Below are positions 35,103 to 47,690 of a stretch of 64,000 bases of DNA, in pieces (within the stretch, counting starts at the first letter, position 1; the number at the start of each line of letters is the position of its first letter). This DNA comes from CAVXFS01 sp049582805 (lineage in GTDB: Bacteria > Pseudomonadota > Gammaproteobacteria > Burkholderiales > Gallionellaceae): positions 46,475 to 110,474 of the forward strand of contig JBAUUR010000060.1 in assembly GCA_049582805.1 (NCBI GenBank). The letters run 5' to 3'. Both the position numbers and the translations under genes were made by a program. The notes under the pieces were generated by a model. It did not search any database, was not told the DNA's origin, and saw only the letters and a program-made list of their open reading frames with translations.

Positions 35103-35136
35103 CCCCGGTGCAGACAGGGAATTGCCTGCACCGGGG
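35103..35136. repeat. 11-bp perfect stem-loop in the metH leader
   Basis: CCCCGGTGCAG (35103-35113) pairs with its exact complement (35126-35136) around a 12-base loop. No T-run follows, so it is unlikely to be a classic terminator. It lies 38 bases upstream of metH and could affect expression or end dgt transcripts. No cobalamin or SAH riboswitch is visible. Confidence 0.6.
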
Positions 35137-35173
35137 CATGATAAAATCCGCGCTCACTACTGAGCCGCATGCC

Positions 35174-38959
<3,786 letters not shown>

Positions 38960-38968
<9 letters not shown>

Positions 38969-39122
38969 CGGCAGAAATCGTAGCGAGCGGGCCGACATTG
39001 GGGGAGCCCGGAGCGCAGGCACCGGAATGTACACAGAAGTCTGCCGCTACGCGGCCCCGGATGCCGAGCACCGCGCGACGCCGATGCCGGCTTGCGCAGT
39101 AGATTTATGTTGTCATGTATAG
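38960..39122. mobile_element. Miniature inverted-repeat element B, copy at metH 3' end
   Basis: This is about 163 bp. The left end TATACATAGCGGCAGAAATC and right end GATTTATGTTGTCATGTATA are imperfect terminal inverted repeats of about 24 bp. It has no coding capacity. The first nine bases supply the final Tyr and Thr codons and the TAG stop of metH. The first 126 bases differ from the copy at 63875 by a single base. Confidence 0.75.
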
Positions 39123-39404
39123 TTTAAGGTAAGGGATGCCAAAGGGATACGAATTCTCCCATAATGCATGGCTATTATTTCAGCGTGTTCAGAGGAACAT
39201 TTTGCAGATAAAGTGCGGGTGATGTATATATCTCTCCTCGAGAAAACCGGACCGGGGCATGCAGAGTGTTCGACCTCTGCAATGTGCCGATTGAGGACCA
39301 TCAAGGCTGGATGGAAGGGCCAGGCAGAGTTCAACCTAACTCAGCTCATCGCTCATTTGCAACGAATTTGGGCGAATGGCAAAAGCGCGCTAAACTGACC
39401 ATAT
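39123..39404. other. Intergenic region without recognised gene
   Basis: These 282 bases lie between element B and the HD-GYP gene. A 76-codon frame on the plus strand (39168-39398) has no ribosome site or recognisable sequence, and I do not call it. The promoter of the HD-GYP gene is presumably here, but no good match was found. Confidence 0.5.
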
Positions 39405-40988
39405 ATGCAAACCAAGGTACCTTCCTCAGAGCTGAAACTTGGCATGTTCGTGTCATCACTGGATCGTCCGTGGCTGGACACGCCATTTATGTTTCAAGGT
39501 TTTTTGATTCAGGAAGAGGAAGATATCAGGCTGCTGCAAAGGTATTGTGAATTCGTCCAGGTTGACTGGAGCAGGTCGCCACTGCCGCAGCCCAGCGGCG
39601 GATTCCTTCGAACAGACCAATCTGTAACTGAAACTGGCGTTGACAATCAGTCTCCGGGCAGCGCCGGTCCACCCTCTGTTGCCGAAACAAAACCCGCGTC
39701 TGACGGCAAAAACGATGATGGCCCCGCCCTGTCCGAGGGGTCGGATACGCTTGCCGCGATGCCATTGCCGACAGCCATCGAACGCCGCCCCGCCAAAAAA
39801 TCAGCTGCGGATGATAGTCAGCCGGATCAGCCTGATGTTGGTGATAATTCAGATCAGCAAGGCTTTCTTTCGGGGTTTGCGGAAAGGATGATGGGCTTTT
39901 TCCAAAGCAGACCCAAAGTTCCCCAGGCAAGTGCCAGGTTTAAGCAGCAGCCCCCCGCATTAGAAGATAATGCCGGGAAAAATGAACGACCAGCCTTTAT
40001 TCCCGGCAACATTGAACTCGCGGCATATGTTGATGCGCGGCCTGTCGAAGAAGAAATTGCACCTGCCGTCAAGGCACACGACCATGCCCATGACGTACTG
40101 GACAACCTTGTCAAGGACATAAGATCCAACAGACGTTTTGCTTTCGAAGAAACCGAAATCGTGGCTCAGGAAGTTGTGGGCAGCATGGTGCGTAACCCTG
40201 ATGCAATGATGTGGATTACTCGGTTGCGCAAGCAGGACGAGGTGGTTTATGGGCATGGTTTGCAAGTTGCGGTCAATCTGGTTGCACTGGGCCGTCATCT
40301 GGGGTTGCCAAAGGACATGCTCGACCGTCTGTGCATGATTGGTTTGCTGCTTGATATAGGCAAAATCAAATTGCCGAAGGAGTTGTTGCTGAAGAAGGGG
40401 CGGCTCACTGCAGAAGAATTTGAAACTGTAAAAAGCCACGTTCAGCTTGCCCTTGATATTCTCAAGGAAACGCCCAACTTGCACCCCGATGTGCTGCAGG
40501 GCATTGCCCAGCACCATGAACGGGAAAACGGCAGCGGTTACCCTGGCGGATTATCCAAAAGCGAGATCAGCCTGTTCGGACGCATGGCCGCCATCGTCGA
40601 CTCTTTTTCCGCGCTGACCAACGCGCGCCCATACGCCGAAACGATGCCTGCATATGAAGCCTTGCAATGCCTGGGCAACTTTAATCCTAATCTTTTTCAG
40701 GCCTCGATGCTTGAACAATTGGTCCAGGCAATCGGCGTTTTTCCTGTTGGCTCCATGGTCGAATTATCTTCGGGCGAAGTGGCGGTGGTGATCAGCCACA
40801 GCAAAGTGCGCCGACTGAAGCCGCGTGTTTTGATTATCAGTGATTCAAACAAACAGCCGTTGCCTCAACCGACCACCCTGGATTTGCTTTACCAGCCTCA
40901 GTTAGCAGAAAAAAATGAGCTTTATATATTTCGTGGCTTGCCTGCCGGTGCATTCGGTCTCGATGCACGCGAATTTTTTCTTATGTAA
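39405..40988 (+). CDS. HD-GYP domain protein with a degenerate HD motif
   Basis: This 527-residue protein has an N-terminal DUF3391-like domain (MQTKVPSSELKLGMFVSSLD), a Pro/Asp-rich low-complexity linker (about 65-190), and an HD-GYP domain (about 240-460). HD-GYP proteins hydrolyse c-di-GMP. Here HHERENGSGYP and the later IVDSFSALTNARPY are normal, but the metal-binding HDIGK reads LLLDIGKIKLP, so the histidine is replaced by leucine (CTT codon). This probably weakens or abolishes metal binding and activity. A c-di-GMP-binding or adaptor role is possible. An EAL gene follows. Confidence 0.85.
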   Translation: MQTKVPSSELKLGMFVSSLDRPWLDTPFMFQGFLIQEEEDIRLLQRYCEFVQVDWSRSPLPQPSGGFLRTDQSVTETGVDNQSPGSAGPPSVAETKPASDGKNDDGPALSEGSDTLAAMPLPTAIERRPAKKSAADDSQPDQPDVGDNSDQQGFLSGFAERMMGFFQSRPKVPQASARFKQQPPALEDNAGKNERPAFIPGNIELAAYVDARPVEEEIAPAVKAHDHAHDVLDNLVKDIRSNRRFAFEETEIVAQEVVGSMVRNPDAMMWITRLRKQDEVVYGHGLQVAVNLVALGRHLGLPKDMLDRLCMIGLLLDIGKIKLPKELLLKKGRLTAEEFETVKSHVQLALDILKETPNLHPDVLQGIAQHHERENGSGYPGGLSKSEISLFGRMAAIVDSFSALTNARPYAETMPAYEALQCLGNFNPNLFQASMLEQLVQAIGVFPVGSMVELSSGEVAVVISHSKVRRLKPRVLIISDSNKQPLPQPTTLDLLYQPQLAEKNELYIFRGLPAGAFGLDAREFFLM

Positions 40989-40993
40989 CTTGA

Positions 40994-41007
40994 GGGCGCC
41001 TCTAAAA
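40994..41007. repeat. Fragment of miniature element A
   Basis: GGGCGCCTCTAAAA matches the left end of element A copies at 17685 and 18746. Only the terminal 14 bases are present, in the 42-base gap before the EAL gene. It may be a remnant of excision or a chance match. Confidence 0.35.
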
Positions 41008-41030
41008 GGGCATGGCGATCTGACGACACA

Positions 41031-42290
41031 ATGAGGGAACATAAATTAACCCACCAGCAACTGGTCGAGTTTCTCGGTCATCAAATCAGTATAGCCGGGG
41101 ACAAATCAGTCGCGGTATTTATCGTCGGGTTGCGGAGGGCTGACCGGCTGGATTCAATTACTGGCAAAATATCTGCACAATCGGTATTGCAGCATGTCGA
41201 TCAGCTCCTGGATTCATTGCTCCGGGATGAAGATCGCTTTGCCCATTTGGACGGTGAACAAATATTGCTGGTTTTGACCAATCTGGCAAACAAGGATCAC
41301 AGTGTTCTGGCCGCAGCCAAAATTATTGCCGAGCTAACGAAACCCTTTGTCGCGGAGAATCGTTCAATTACGCTTCGCCCCCATATAGGGATCGCCACCT
41401 TCCCCGAAACGAGCCGGGACAGCAACCAATTGCTGATGTGTGCCGACATTGCATTACATATTGCAGCCAGGGATGAATATGGATATTACGTTTGTCAGCC
41501 GAGGGACATGGTTGCGGCTAAAGCATACAGCGGTCTCGATATTGACCTCAAGAATGCCCTCAACTCAAACGAGTTGCGCGTCAATTTCCAGCCCAAGGTC
41601 AGTTTTAAAACAGGTCGATGCGTCTCTGCCGAGGCATTGGTGCGCTGGACGGCGCCAGGGGGAGAAGAAGTCAATCCGAGTTATCTGATTGGCGCAGCCG
41701 AAGATTCCGGCCTGATCAATCCTCTGACTTTATGGATACTCAATACCGCACTCCGTCATGTGGCAACCTTCAACCGGGCGGGAGTTGATATAGGAATAAA
41801 CGTCAATCTTCCGCCGAAAATGCTGGAAGACGATGAGCTGCCTCAAATCGTTCATCAGGCTCTCGACATCTGGGGCGTGCCGGCTTCGACGCTGACCCTT
41901 GAGATAACCGAAAGCTCGATGATCAAGAATATCGAGTCCTCGATTTCGATGCTGTCAAGGCTGAGGGAGTTGGGCATTCGACTGTCCATCGATGACTTCG
42001 GTACCGGCTACTCGTCGCTAGCCTATCTCAAACGCTTGCCCGTCCAGGAACTGAAGATTGACATTCTTTTCGTCCGCAACATACATAACTCAATTGGCGA
42101 CAAGCGGCTTGTCCGCACCATCATCGATCTGGCGCACAATTTTGACCTGAATACAGTCGCTGAAGGGGTGGAGGACCAGCAAACATTTGACCTGTTGCGC
42201 GATCTGGGCTGCGATGAAGCCCAGGGTTTCTTGTTCAGCCGGGCCTTGCCTGAAGCAGAGTTTATCAACTGGTACAGACAGCAGATGTGA
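41031..42290 (+). CDS. c-di-GMP phosphodiesterase (EAL) with degenerate GGDEF domain
   Basis: This 419-residue cytoplasmic protein has an N-terminal GGDEF-like domain (about 20-150) whose signature reads HLDGEQILL, so it is not a cyclase. The C-terminal EAL domain (about 170-410) is complete: AEALVRW, the metal-binding Asn in GINVNLPP, LEITESS, IDDFGTGYSSL, ELKIDILFV, and EGVEDQ. It should hydrolyse c-di-GMP to pGpG. It lies 42 bases after the HD-GYP gene, perhaps in the same transcript. Confidence 0.9.
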   Translation: MREHKLTHQQLVEFLGHQISIAGDKSVAVFIVGLRRADRLDSITGKISAQSVLQHVDQLLDSLLRDEDRFAHLDGEQILLVLTNLANKDHSVLAAAKIIAELTKPFVAENRSITLRPHIGIATFPETSRDSNQLLMCADIALHIAARDEYGYYVCQPRDMVAAKAYSGLDIDLKNALNSNELRVNFQPKVSFKTGRCVSAEALVRWTAPGGEEVNPSYLIGAAEDSGLINPLTLWILNTALRHVATFNRAGVDIGINVNLPPKMLEDDELPQIVHQALDIWGVPASTLTLEITESSMIKNIESSISMLSRLRELGIRLSIDDFGTGYSSLAYLKRLPVQELKIDILFVRNIHNSIGDKRLVRTIIDLAHNFDLNTVAEGVEDQQTFDLLRDLGCDEAQGFLFSRALPEAEFINWYRQQM

Positions 42291-42332
42291 GCCAGGCAGG
42301 ATGCGGTGGGGCACGAACCGCATCATTCGCGT

Positions 42333-42860
42333 TTAAGGGGTGACAGGCGTCAGCGCAGTCGCGTAGCGTCGCAGATTCTCCACATAATGAGCGCCATTGG
42401 CACGCATGGCCGCAAGTTCTTCATCACTCAGGGTGCGCAGCACTCTGCCGGGCGAGCCGACCACCAGCGAATTGTCCGGTATCACCTTGCCTTCGGTGAT
42501 CAGCGCGTTCGCGCCGATCAGGCAATTTTTGCCTACCACGGCGTGATTGAGGATCACGCTGTTGATGCCGATCAGGCTGCCGTCGCCTATGGTGCAGCCG
42601 TGCAGTATGGCCTTGTGTCCGACGGTGACGTTGCTGCCGACGTTGAGCGGTGCGCCGGCGTCGGTGTGCAGCACGGCGCCGTCCTGCACGTTGCTGTTGG
42701 CGCCGACATGTATCGGTTCCTCGTCGCCGCGTAGCACCGCGTTGAACCAGACGCTGACATTGTTTTCCAGGATCACCGAGCCGACGACGCGGGCACCGGG
42801 GGCGATGAAGTGATGGTCGCCGCGCAGTTCCGGAATGCGATTTCCCAGTGCGTACAGCAT
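42333..42860 (-). CDS. Gamma-carbonic anhydrase-family hexapeptide protein
   Basis: This 175-residue left-handed beta-helix protein (YrdA/PaaY type) shows repeated hexapeptides and the zinc-type histidines in AVLHTDAG and VTVGHKAILHGC. Family members are metal-binding and sometimes have carbonic anhydrase activity. It is last in the adk cluster (3-base gap to the HbpS-like gene). A role in CO2 handling would be attractive in an autotroph but is not shown. Confidence 0.88.
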   Translation of the reverse strand: MLYALGNRIPELRGDHHFIAPGARVVGSVILENNVSVWFNAVLRGDEEPIHVGANSNVQDGAVLHTDAGAPLNVGSNVTVGHKAILHGCTIGDGSLIGINSVILNHAVVGKNCLIGANALITEGKVIPDNSLVVGSPGRVLRTLSDEELAAMRANGAHYVENLRRYATALTPVTP

Positions 42861-42863
42861 GGA

Positions 42864-43271
42864 TCAGTTCTGGTCGAGAACGTTCGCGCCGGCCTGCGCG
42901 ATCTGGCCATCCTGGAACGACCGTACACCGCTGATGCCGAGGCCGCCGATGACCTGTCCGTCACGCACGAGCGGCACGCCGCCTTCCGCCGGGATGACGC
43001 CGGGCAGGGCGAGGTGGATCAGGCGTCCGTTCGTCACTGCTTCTTCCGAAGTTTTGGTCGGGCGCTGGAAGGCAACAGCGGCATGTGCCTTCAGGATGGC
43101 CGTTTCCACGCTGCCGAACTGGGTGTCGTGGCTGCGTTGCAGATAGAGCAGGTGGCCGCCGTCATCGACGACGGCAATGGCCACGCGCCACTCGTTGCGC
43201 AGCGCTTCAGCCTCGGCGGCGGCGGCGATGCGTTTGGCGTCGGCCAGAGTCAGTATGGGTTTGCTGGACAT
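42864..43271 (-). CDS. GlcG/HbpS-family heme-degrading or heme-binding protein
   Basis: This 135-residue protein of the DUF336 family contains LTLADAKRIAAAAEAEA, VAIAVVDDGGHLLYLQR and the glycine-rich segment GVIPAEGGVPLVRDGQVIGGLGISG. Members bind heme or related cofactors, but function is variable. There is no signal peptide. It directly abuts the adk stop (start 43271, adk stop 43272). Confidence 0.85.
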   Translation of the reverse strand: MSSKPILTLADAKRIAAAAEAEALRNEWRVAIAVVDDGGHLLYLQRSHDTQFGSVETAILKAHAAVAFQRPTKTSEEAVTNGRLIHLALPGVIPAEGGVPLVRDGQVIGGLGISGVRSFQDGQIAQAGANVLDQN

Positions 43272-43934
43272 TTATTCTTCCTGTGCCAGTGCTGCGAATA
43301 TGCGGTCACGGATGGCTTCGACGCTGCCGACGCCGGGGATGTTGATGCAATGCGGCGCGTGCGCATCGTCGCTGTTCTGCCATGAGCGGTAGTACTCGAC
43401 CAGCGGCTGGGTCTGCGCGTGATAGACCTCCAGACGTTTCCTGACCGTACCCTCTTCATCATCCAGACGCAGCACCAGGTCTTCCCCGGTGAGGTCGTCC
43501 TTGCCTGCCATCCTGGGTGGATTGAACACGATGTGATAAGTGCGGCCTGAAGCAGGATGCACGCGGCGGCCGCTCATGCGCTGGATGATGTCGCCATCCG
43601 GCACGTCGATCTCGACCACGTAATCGATGTCGATCCCGGCATCCCTCATCGCCTGTGCCTGGGGGAGAGTGCGCGGGAATCCGTCGAACAGGAAGCCGCT
43701 GGCGCAATCCGCTTCCCGGATACGCTCCTTCACCAGGTTGATGATGATGTCGTCGGAAACCAGGTTGCCCGCATCCATCACCTGTCTGGCGGCCAGGCCG
43801 AGCGGTGTCCCCGCCTTGATCGCGGCGCGCAGCATGTCACCGGTGGAAATCTGCGGGATGCTGAATTTATCCTTGATATAGCTGGCCTGTGTGCCTTTGC
43901 CGGCGCCCGGGGCGCCGAGCAGTATCATTCTCAT
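43272..43934 (-). CDS. adk: Adenylate kinase
   Basis: This 220-residue long-form adenylate kinase (ATP + AMP = 2 ADP) has the P-loop GAPGAGKGT, the AMP-binding DGFPRTLPQA, and the LID domain (about 122-159, RRVHPASGRTYH). I see no Cys4 zinc motif in the LID. MRMILLGAPG at 43934 is the natural start; the longer frame upstream adds a non-homologous leader. Confidence 0.96.
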   Translation of the reverse strand: MRMILLGAPGAGKGTQASYIKDKFSIPQISTGDMLRAAIKAGTPLGLAARQVMDAGNLVSDDIIINLVKERIREADCASGFLFDGFPRTLPQAQAMRDAGIDIDYVVEIDVPDGDIIQRMSGRRVHPASGRTYHIVFNPPRMAGKDDLTGEDLVLRLDDEEGTVRKRLEVYHAQTQPLVEYYRSWQNSDDAHAPHCINIPGVGSVEAIRDRIFAALAQEE

Positions 43935-44017
43935 TATGATTTTCCTTATGGTTTTAAGCGTGAATTGCAAACGCAACATGTCCGGCACGTCGCGCCGGGT
44001 TGCATCACTTTATACGT

Positions 44018-44785
44018 TCAGCTTTTCACCGATGCGAATAATTCCCTTGCCACCAGAAAGTCTGCTTCCGTATCCACTCCGCCCGGTGGCGCTTCATCAA
44101 TGACGGTAACACCGATTCTGTATCCATGCCACAGCACGCGCAACTGTTCCAGCGCTTCTGTCTGCTCGATGACGGCGGGCGCCAGCGTGCGGAAGGTGCG
44201 CAGGAAACCGGCGCGATAAGCATAGATTCCTATATGGCGCAGGACGGGTATACCTTCCGGCAATGCCGTGCCTTGCATGAACGCATCGCGCGGCCAGGGG
44301 ATCGGCGCGCGGCTGAAATACAGCGCATGGCCCTGCTGGTCCAGCACCGCCTTGACCACGTTCGGGTTGCGCATCGTTGCTGCATCGTGGATCGGATGGC
44401 AGGCCGTGGCCATGGCGCATTCCGGGTGATCGTGCAGATGTTGCGCAACGTCGCGTATCAGTTGCGGCGGTATCAGCGGCTCGTCGCCCTGCACGTTGAC
44501 GACGATCGTGTCATCCGGCCAGCCGTGTTGTTCCACCACCTCGGCGGCGCGGTCGGTGCCGCTGGCGTGATGGGCATGGGTCAGGCATGCCTTGAAGCCA
44601 TGCTCATGCACGGCGGCGATAATGGACTGGTGATCGGTGGCGATCCAGATCTGCTGCGCGCCGCTTTTGGCGGCCTGCTCCGCAACCCGCACCACCATTG
44701 GTTTTCCGCAAATGGGCAGCAGCGCTTTGCCCGGCAATCGCGTGGAGGCGAAACGGGCGGGGATGACGACGTGAAAGTCCAGCAT
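44018..44785 (-). CDS. kdsB: CMP-KDO synthetase (3-deoxy-manno-octulosonate cytidylyltransferase)
   Basis: This 255-residue enzyme activates KDO with CTP for lipopolysaccharide core synthesis. VVIPARFASTRLPGKAL is the CTP-binding signature, and VVNVQGDEPLI holds the metal-binding Asp. It sits between trm112-like and adk in the conserved lpxK-kdsB-adk cluster. Confidence 0.96.
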   Translation of the reverse strand: MLDFHVVIPARFASTRLPGKALLPICGKPMVVRVAEQAAKSGAQQIWIATDHQSIIAAVHEHGFKACLTHAHHASGTDRAAEVVEQHGWPDDTIVVNVQGDEPLIPPQLIRDVAQHLHDHPECAMATACHPIHDAATMRNPNVVKAVLDQQGHALYFSRAPIPWPRDAFMQGTALPEGIPVLRHIGIYAYRAGFLRTFRTLAPAVIEQTEALEQLRVLWHGYRIGVTVIDEAPPGGVDTEADFLVARELFASVKS

Positions 44786-44791
44786 TGCGCG

Positions 44792-44977
44792 TTACAGTTG
44801 CTCGACTTCTTCCGGCGTCAGCTTGCGCGCCTCGTCCACCAGCATGATCGGGATGTCATCCTTGATCGCATAGGCAAGATGGTCCGCCTTGCAAATCAAT
44901 TCCTGCTCGGCCTTGCGATAGATCAGGGGTGATTTGCACAGCGGGCAAACCAGTATTTCAAGCAGTTTGGCGTCCAT
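44792..44977 (-). CDS. Trm112/YcaR family small protein
   Basis: This 61-residue protein, MDAKLLEILVCPLCKSPL, has a CPxC pair and a third Cys in ELICKADHLAYAI. It is usually found between lpxK and kdsB; the bacterial function is uncertain, but eukaryotic Trm112 activates methyltransferases. The ATG at 44977 lies within the end of lpxK (20-base overlap). Confidence 0.92.
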   Translation of the reverse strand: MDAKLLEILVCPLCKSPLIYRKAEQELICKADHLAYAIKDDIPIMLVDEARKLTPEEVEQL

Positions 44978-45950
44978 TCCGGCTGATCCTTTCCAGGATA
45001 TGATGGGTGAGCGCTGGATCAACTTGCGCATCCACGCGCAATGCCCAGCATTGTTCAGTGGCAAAACGGGTGCATTTTACCGCATCTTTTTCCGTCATGA
45101 GTATCGCGTCGGCCTGGTCGAAGTCAAGGTCGTCAGGCGTGTAGCGATGATGGTCAGGGAAGGGATGCGCTTGCACCTTCAGTCCCAGGTCGTTCAAGTG
45201 GGTAAAAAACCGTTGCGGGTAACCGATGCCGGCGATGGCATGCAGTCGCAGGTTTTGAAAAAAGGAGGGAGGCCGGACCTGGTCCGGATTGAGCAGGTTG
45301 TGGAACGTCGAACCTTCGAGGCTCATCCGGTATTCCTTTCCCGTCACGATGCCGCCGTTGATTACCACCGCATCCACCTTGTTCAGGCGCGACGGCAGTT
45401 CACGCAATGGCCCGGCAGGCAGCAGCAGCCCATTACCGAAGCGGCGCACGCCATCCACCACCGCGATTTCCACGTCACGCTGCAAGCGGTAATGCTGCAG
45501 GCCATCGTCGCTGAGCAGCACGTCGCATTGCGGATGCGCCGCCAGCAATGCGCGAGCGGCGGCGCCGCGGTCGCGCCCGACCCACACCGGGCACAGGTTG
45601 CGTTGTGACATCAGCACCGCTTCATCGCCGGCGACAGCCGGGTCGCTGGTGTGGAACACTGCCTGCGGGGAAGCGGAGCTTCCCGCATAGCCCCGGCTGA
45701 TGATTCCCGGATGCCATCCTTTGCCGATCAACTGTTGCACCAGCCACAGTGTGAGTGGTGTCTTGCCGCTGCCGCCAACCGTGATGTTGCCGACAACGAT
45801 AACCGGCACCGGCAATTTTTCGGCATGCAGCAGGCCGAGGCGAAACAGCATGCGGCGCAATGCGGCCAGCAGCAGAAAGATCATGCTGGCGGGCAGCAGG
45901 ATCAGGTGCAGCAAGGTGATGCGGTACCAGTGTCGTTCCAGCCAGTGCAT
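44958..45950 (-). CDS. lpxK: Tetraacyldisaccharide 4'-kinase LpxK
   Basis: This 330-residue inner-membrane-associated kinase adds the 4'-phosphate to the lipid A precursor. It has an N-terminal membrane helix (about 12-35) and Walker A GNITVGGSGKTPLT near residue 54, plus DDGLQHYRLQRDVEI. It overlaps the trm112-like gene by 20 bases. The exbB-exbD pair lies upstream, separated by a CACAGAG repeat. Confidence 0.95.
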   Translation of the reverse strand: MHWLERHWYRITLLHLILLPASMIFLLLAALRRMLFRLGLLHAEKLPVPVIVVGNITVGGSGKTPLTLWLVQQLIGKGWHPGIISRGYAGSSASPQAVFHTSDPAVAGDEAVLMSQRNLCPVWVGRDRGAAARALLAAHPQCDVLLSDDGLQHYRLQRDVEIAVVDGVRRFGNGLLLPAGPLRELPSRLNKVDAVVINGGIVTGKEYRMSLEGSTFHNLLNPDQVRPPSFFQNLRLHAIAGIGYPQRFFTHLNDLGLKVQAHPFPDHHRYTPDDLDFDQADAILMTEKDAVKCTRFATEQCWALRVDAQVDPALTHHILERISRNGRQTA

Positions 45951-46010
45951 TCTTTGGTATCTCGTCAGGCAAATCGTAATGCTTTACGAGAAGACAGTCT
46001 GCAAATCCTT

Positions 46011-46090
46011 GCTACAGAGCACACAGAGATCAGAGAGAAAACCAGATAGGCGCTCCCGATTTCCTCTGGGATCTCTGTGGGCTCTGTGGC
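46011..46090. repeat. CACAGAG-type intergenic inverted repeat, copy 2
   Basis: The left arm GCTACAGAGCACACAGAGAT and right arm ATCTCTGTGGGCTCTGTGGC are imperfectly complementary over about 25 bases each. It is related to the copy at 8599. It splits exbD from lpxK in what is often a continuous operon. Confidence 0.7.
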
Positions 46091-46158
46091 TGACAAGGTC
46101 CTGATCTTTTGGTTCCGGTTTCGCCGGTTTGAGTTGGGTAGCCGGAATCCGGGCACGG

Positions 46159-46572
46159 TCACTTGCGGGTGGTAAAGGTGATGCTCCCGATGCCCGCCAG
46201 TTGCGCAGCTCTCATGATGTTGATCACGGACTGATGCGTTGCCTTGGCATCGGCGTTGATGACGATGGTCAGATTGGCCTGGTCACCCGCGGCCTTGTGC
46301 AGTTCTTCAGCTAATCCGGGGACGCCACTGAAGGTGATGGCCTGGTCATTGATGGCGTAATGTTCGGCGGCGTCGACAGATACACTGATCTGATTTCCCT
46401 TGTGCGTGGAAGTATCCCCTTCCGCCTGGGGCAAGTCGATTTGCAGAACGGAAAATTTGGTGTAGGTGGTGGTGATCATCAGGAATATCAGGATGACCAG
46501 CAGCACATCTATCATCGGAATCAGGTTGATTTCCGGTTCCTCGCGTGCGCGTCCGCGCTGGAAGTTCATCAC
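46159..46572 (-). CDS. exbD: ExbD/TolR-type biopolymer transport protein
   Basis: This 137-residue protein has one membrane helix (about 17-36) with the essential Asp in IPMIDVLLVILIFLM and a periplasmic domain. With ExbB it forms a proton-driven motor that energises TonB-dependent outer-membrane transport. The start ATG overlaps the exbB stop (ATGA). Confidence 0.94.
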   Translation of the reverse strand: MMNFQRGRAREEPEINLIPMIDVLLVILIFLMITTTYTKFSVLQIDLPQAEGDTSTHKGNQISVSVDAAEHYAINDQAITFSGVPGLAEELHKAAGDQANLTIVINADAKATHQSVINIMRAAQLAGIGSITFTTRK

Positions 46573-47204
46573 AGGCCCCGGCGTGCACCATGCACGATTT
46601 CCACCAACTTGATGGCCTGCTGTTCCATCTCGATGGTCAGGCTGTCCACATGGGCGCGCAGATGGCGGTAAGCGATCATGCTGGGCACGGCTACGATCAG
46701 GCCGAGCGCAGTGTTATACAAGGCAACCGAGATGCCATGGGCGAGTATGGAAGGATTGTTGCCGGCGGCTGTCTGAGAGCCGAATATTTCTATCATGCCG
46801 ACCACCGTTCCGAACAATCCCAGCAACGGACTGATCGAGGCGATGGTACCCAGGGTGTTGAGCGAGGGGAAGGTAAACGGCACGAGCATATATTCCAATT
46901 CATGCGCTACGGCGCGCCCGGCTTCCTCGATGGATTCCTTCATCACATCAGGAGAGCTCTTGATGTTTTTCAGCCCGGCTGCGAATACCCGCCCGAGCGG
47001 CGAATGAGCAGCCAGTTTCGCCAGCATGGCATCAGAGACCCCTTTCTGCTGCAATTCACGCACAACATCATTGAGCAGGCCGGGGGGCGCGATTTTCTTG
47101 TTGCGCAAGAAGATCAGGCGTTCCCCGATCAGGGTGACGGCAATCACTGACGCGATGATCAACAACCAGATGGGCCAGCCGGCAGCTTCAACCAAGGTGA
47201 ACAC
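46569..47204 (-). CDS. exbB: ExbB/TolQ/MotA-type proton channel protein
   Basis: This 211-residue inner-membrane protein has three membrane helices (about 10-30, 115-140 and 155-180). SPLLGLFGTVVGMIEIF is the MotA/TolQ/ExbB signature. It pairs with exbD directly downstream. No tonB is nearby, so the exact energised receptor is unknown. Together with lpxK-kdsB it forms the cluster seen in many betaproteobacteria. Confidence 0.94.
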   Translation of the reverse strand: MFTLVEAAGWPIWLLIIASVIAVTLIGERLIFLRNKKIAPPGLLNDVVRELQQKGVSDAMLAKLAAHSPLGRVFAAGLKNIKSSPDVMKESIEEAGRAVAHELEYMLVPFTFPSLNTLGTIASISPLLGLFGTVVGMIEIFGSQTAAGNNPSILAHGISVALYNTALGLIVAVPSMIAYRHLRAHVDSLTIEMEQQAIKLVEIVHGARRGL

Positions 47205-47320
47205 TCAACTTCTCCAGAAATCTTGAACTGGCGAACTTTATCCTGTCGTGCGCGTTTGGGCAAGATTTCGAATTGCCTGTCACTGGATAACCTGGCCGCA
47301 GAGTCAGTGTTGCGTCCTGT

Positions 47321-47680
47321 TTACTTATTGTGCATGGAATCCCGCCAGCCCTGAATATCCTGTGCAGTTTCAAACGCGGGAGCTTCACGTTCGAATTGCA
47401 CCAGCGCAAAGGCGGCGGTGGGCTGCATATGGATGCAGAACATCCTGACGTTGATGGTGGCTACCGTGCGCGCCAATTGGTTGAGCCAGGTGTAGTACAC
47501 CGGGTCTATGATGGCCTGGGTGGAAAGATCGTAGTACAGGCGCGATGCGCCTGCGTGCAGCAGGCGTTCGACAATGCCCTCGACCAGGCTGGCGTGGTCG
47601 CCGATATTCAGGCTGCGCAACGGCTCCAGCAGGAATTCTGTCCTGCCGATCTGCGTAAGATGCACGCCGGATAAGGGCAT
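47321..47680 (-). CDS. RsbS-like STAS domain protein
   Basis: This 119-residue single STAS-type domain protein has the segments RLYYDLSTQAIID, ARTVATINVRMFCIHMQP and FALVQF, which follow the strand-helix pattern of RsbS around its phospho-acceptor. It is the last gene of a four-gene set with an RsbR-like protein, an RsbT/RsbX-like fusion and a diguanylate cyclase. In stressosomes RsbS is phosphorylated by RsbT to release the kinase. This is an assignment by pattern and context only. Confidence 0.65.
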   Translation of the reverse strand: MPLSGVHLTQIGRTEFLLEPLRSLNIGDHASLVEGIVERLLHAGASRLYYDLSTQAIIDPVYYTWLNQLARTVATINVRMFCIHMQPTAAFALVQFEREAPAFETAQDIQGWRDSMHNK

Positions 47681-47690
47681 CGGTGGTACC

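Noticed and set aside
35086..35173. Cobalamin or SAH riboswitch before metH
   Set aside because: The gap is too short for a cobalamin riboswitch and shows only one simple stem-loop; SAH-type conserved sequences are not seen.
39168..39398. Small plus-strand frame between metH and the HD-GYP gene
   Set aside because: No ribosome site, no homology recognised, and odd composition.
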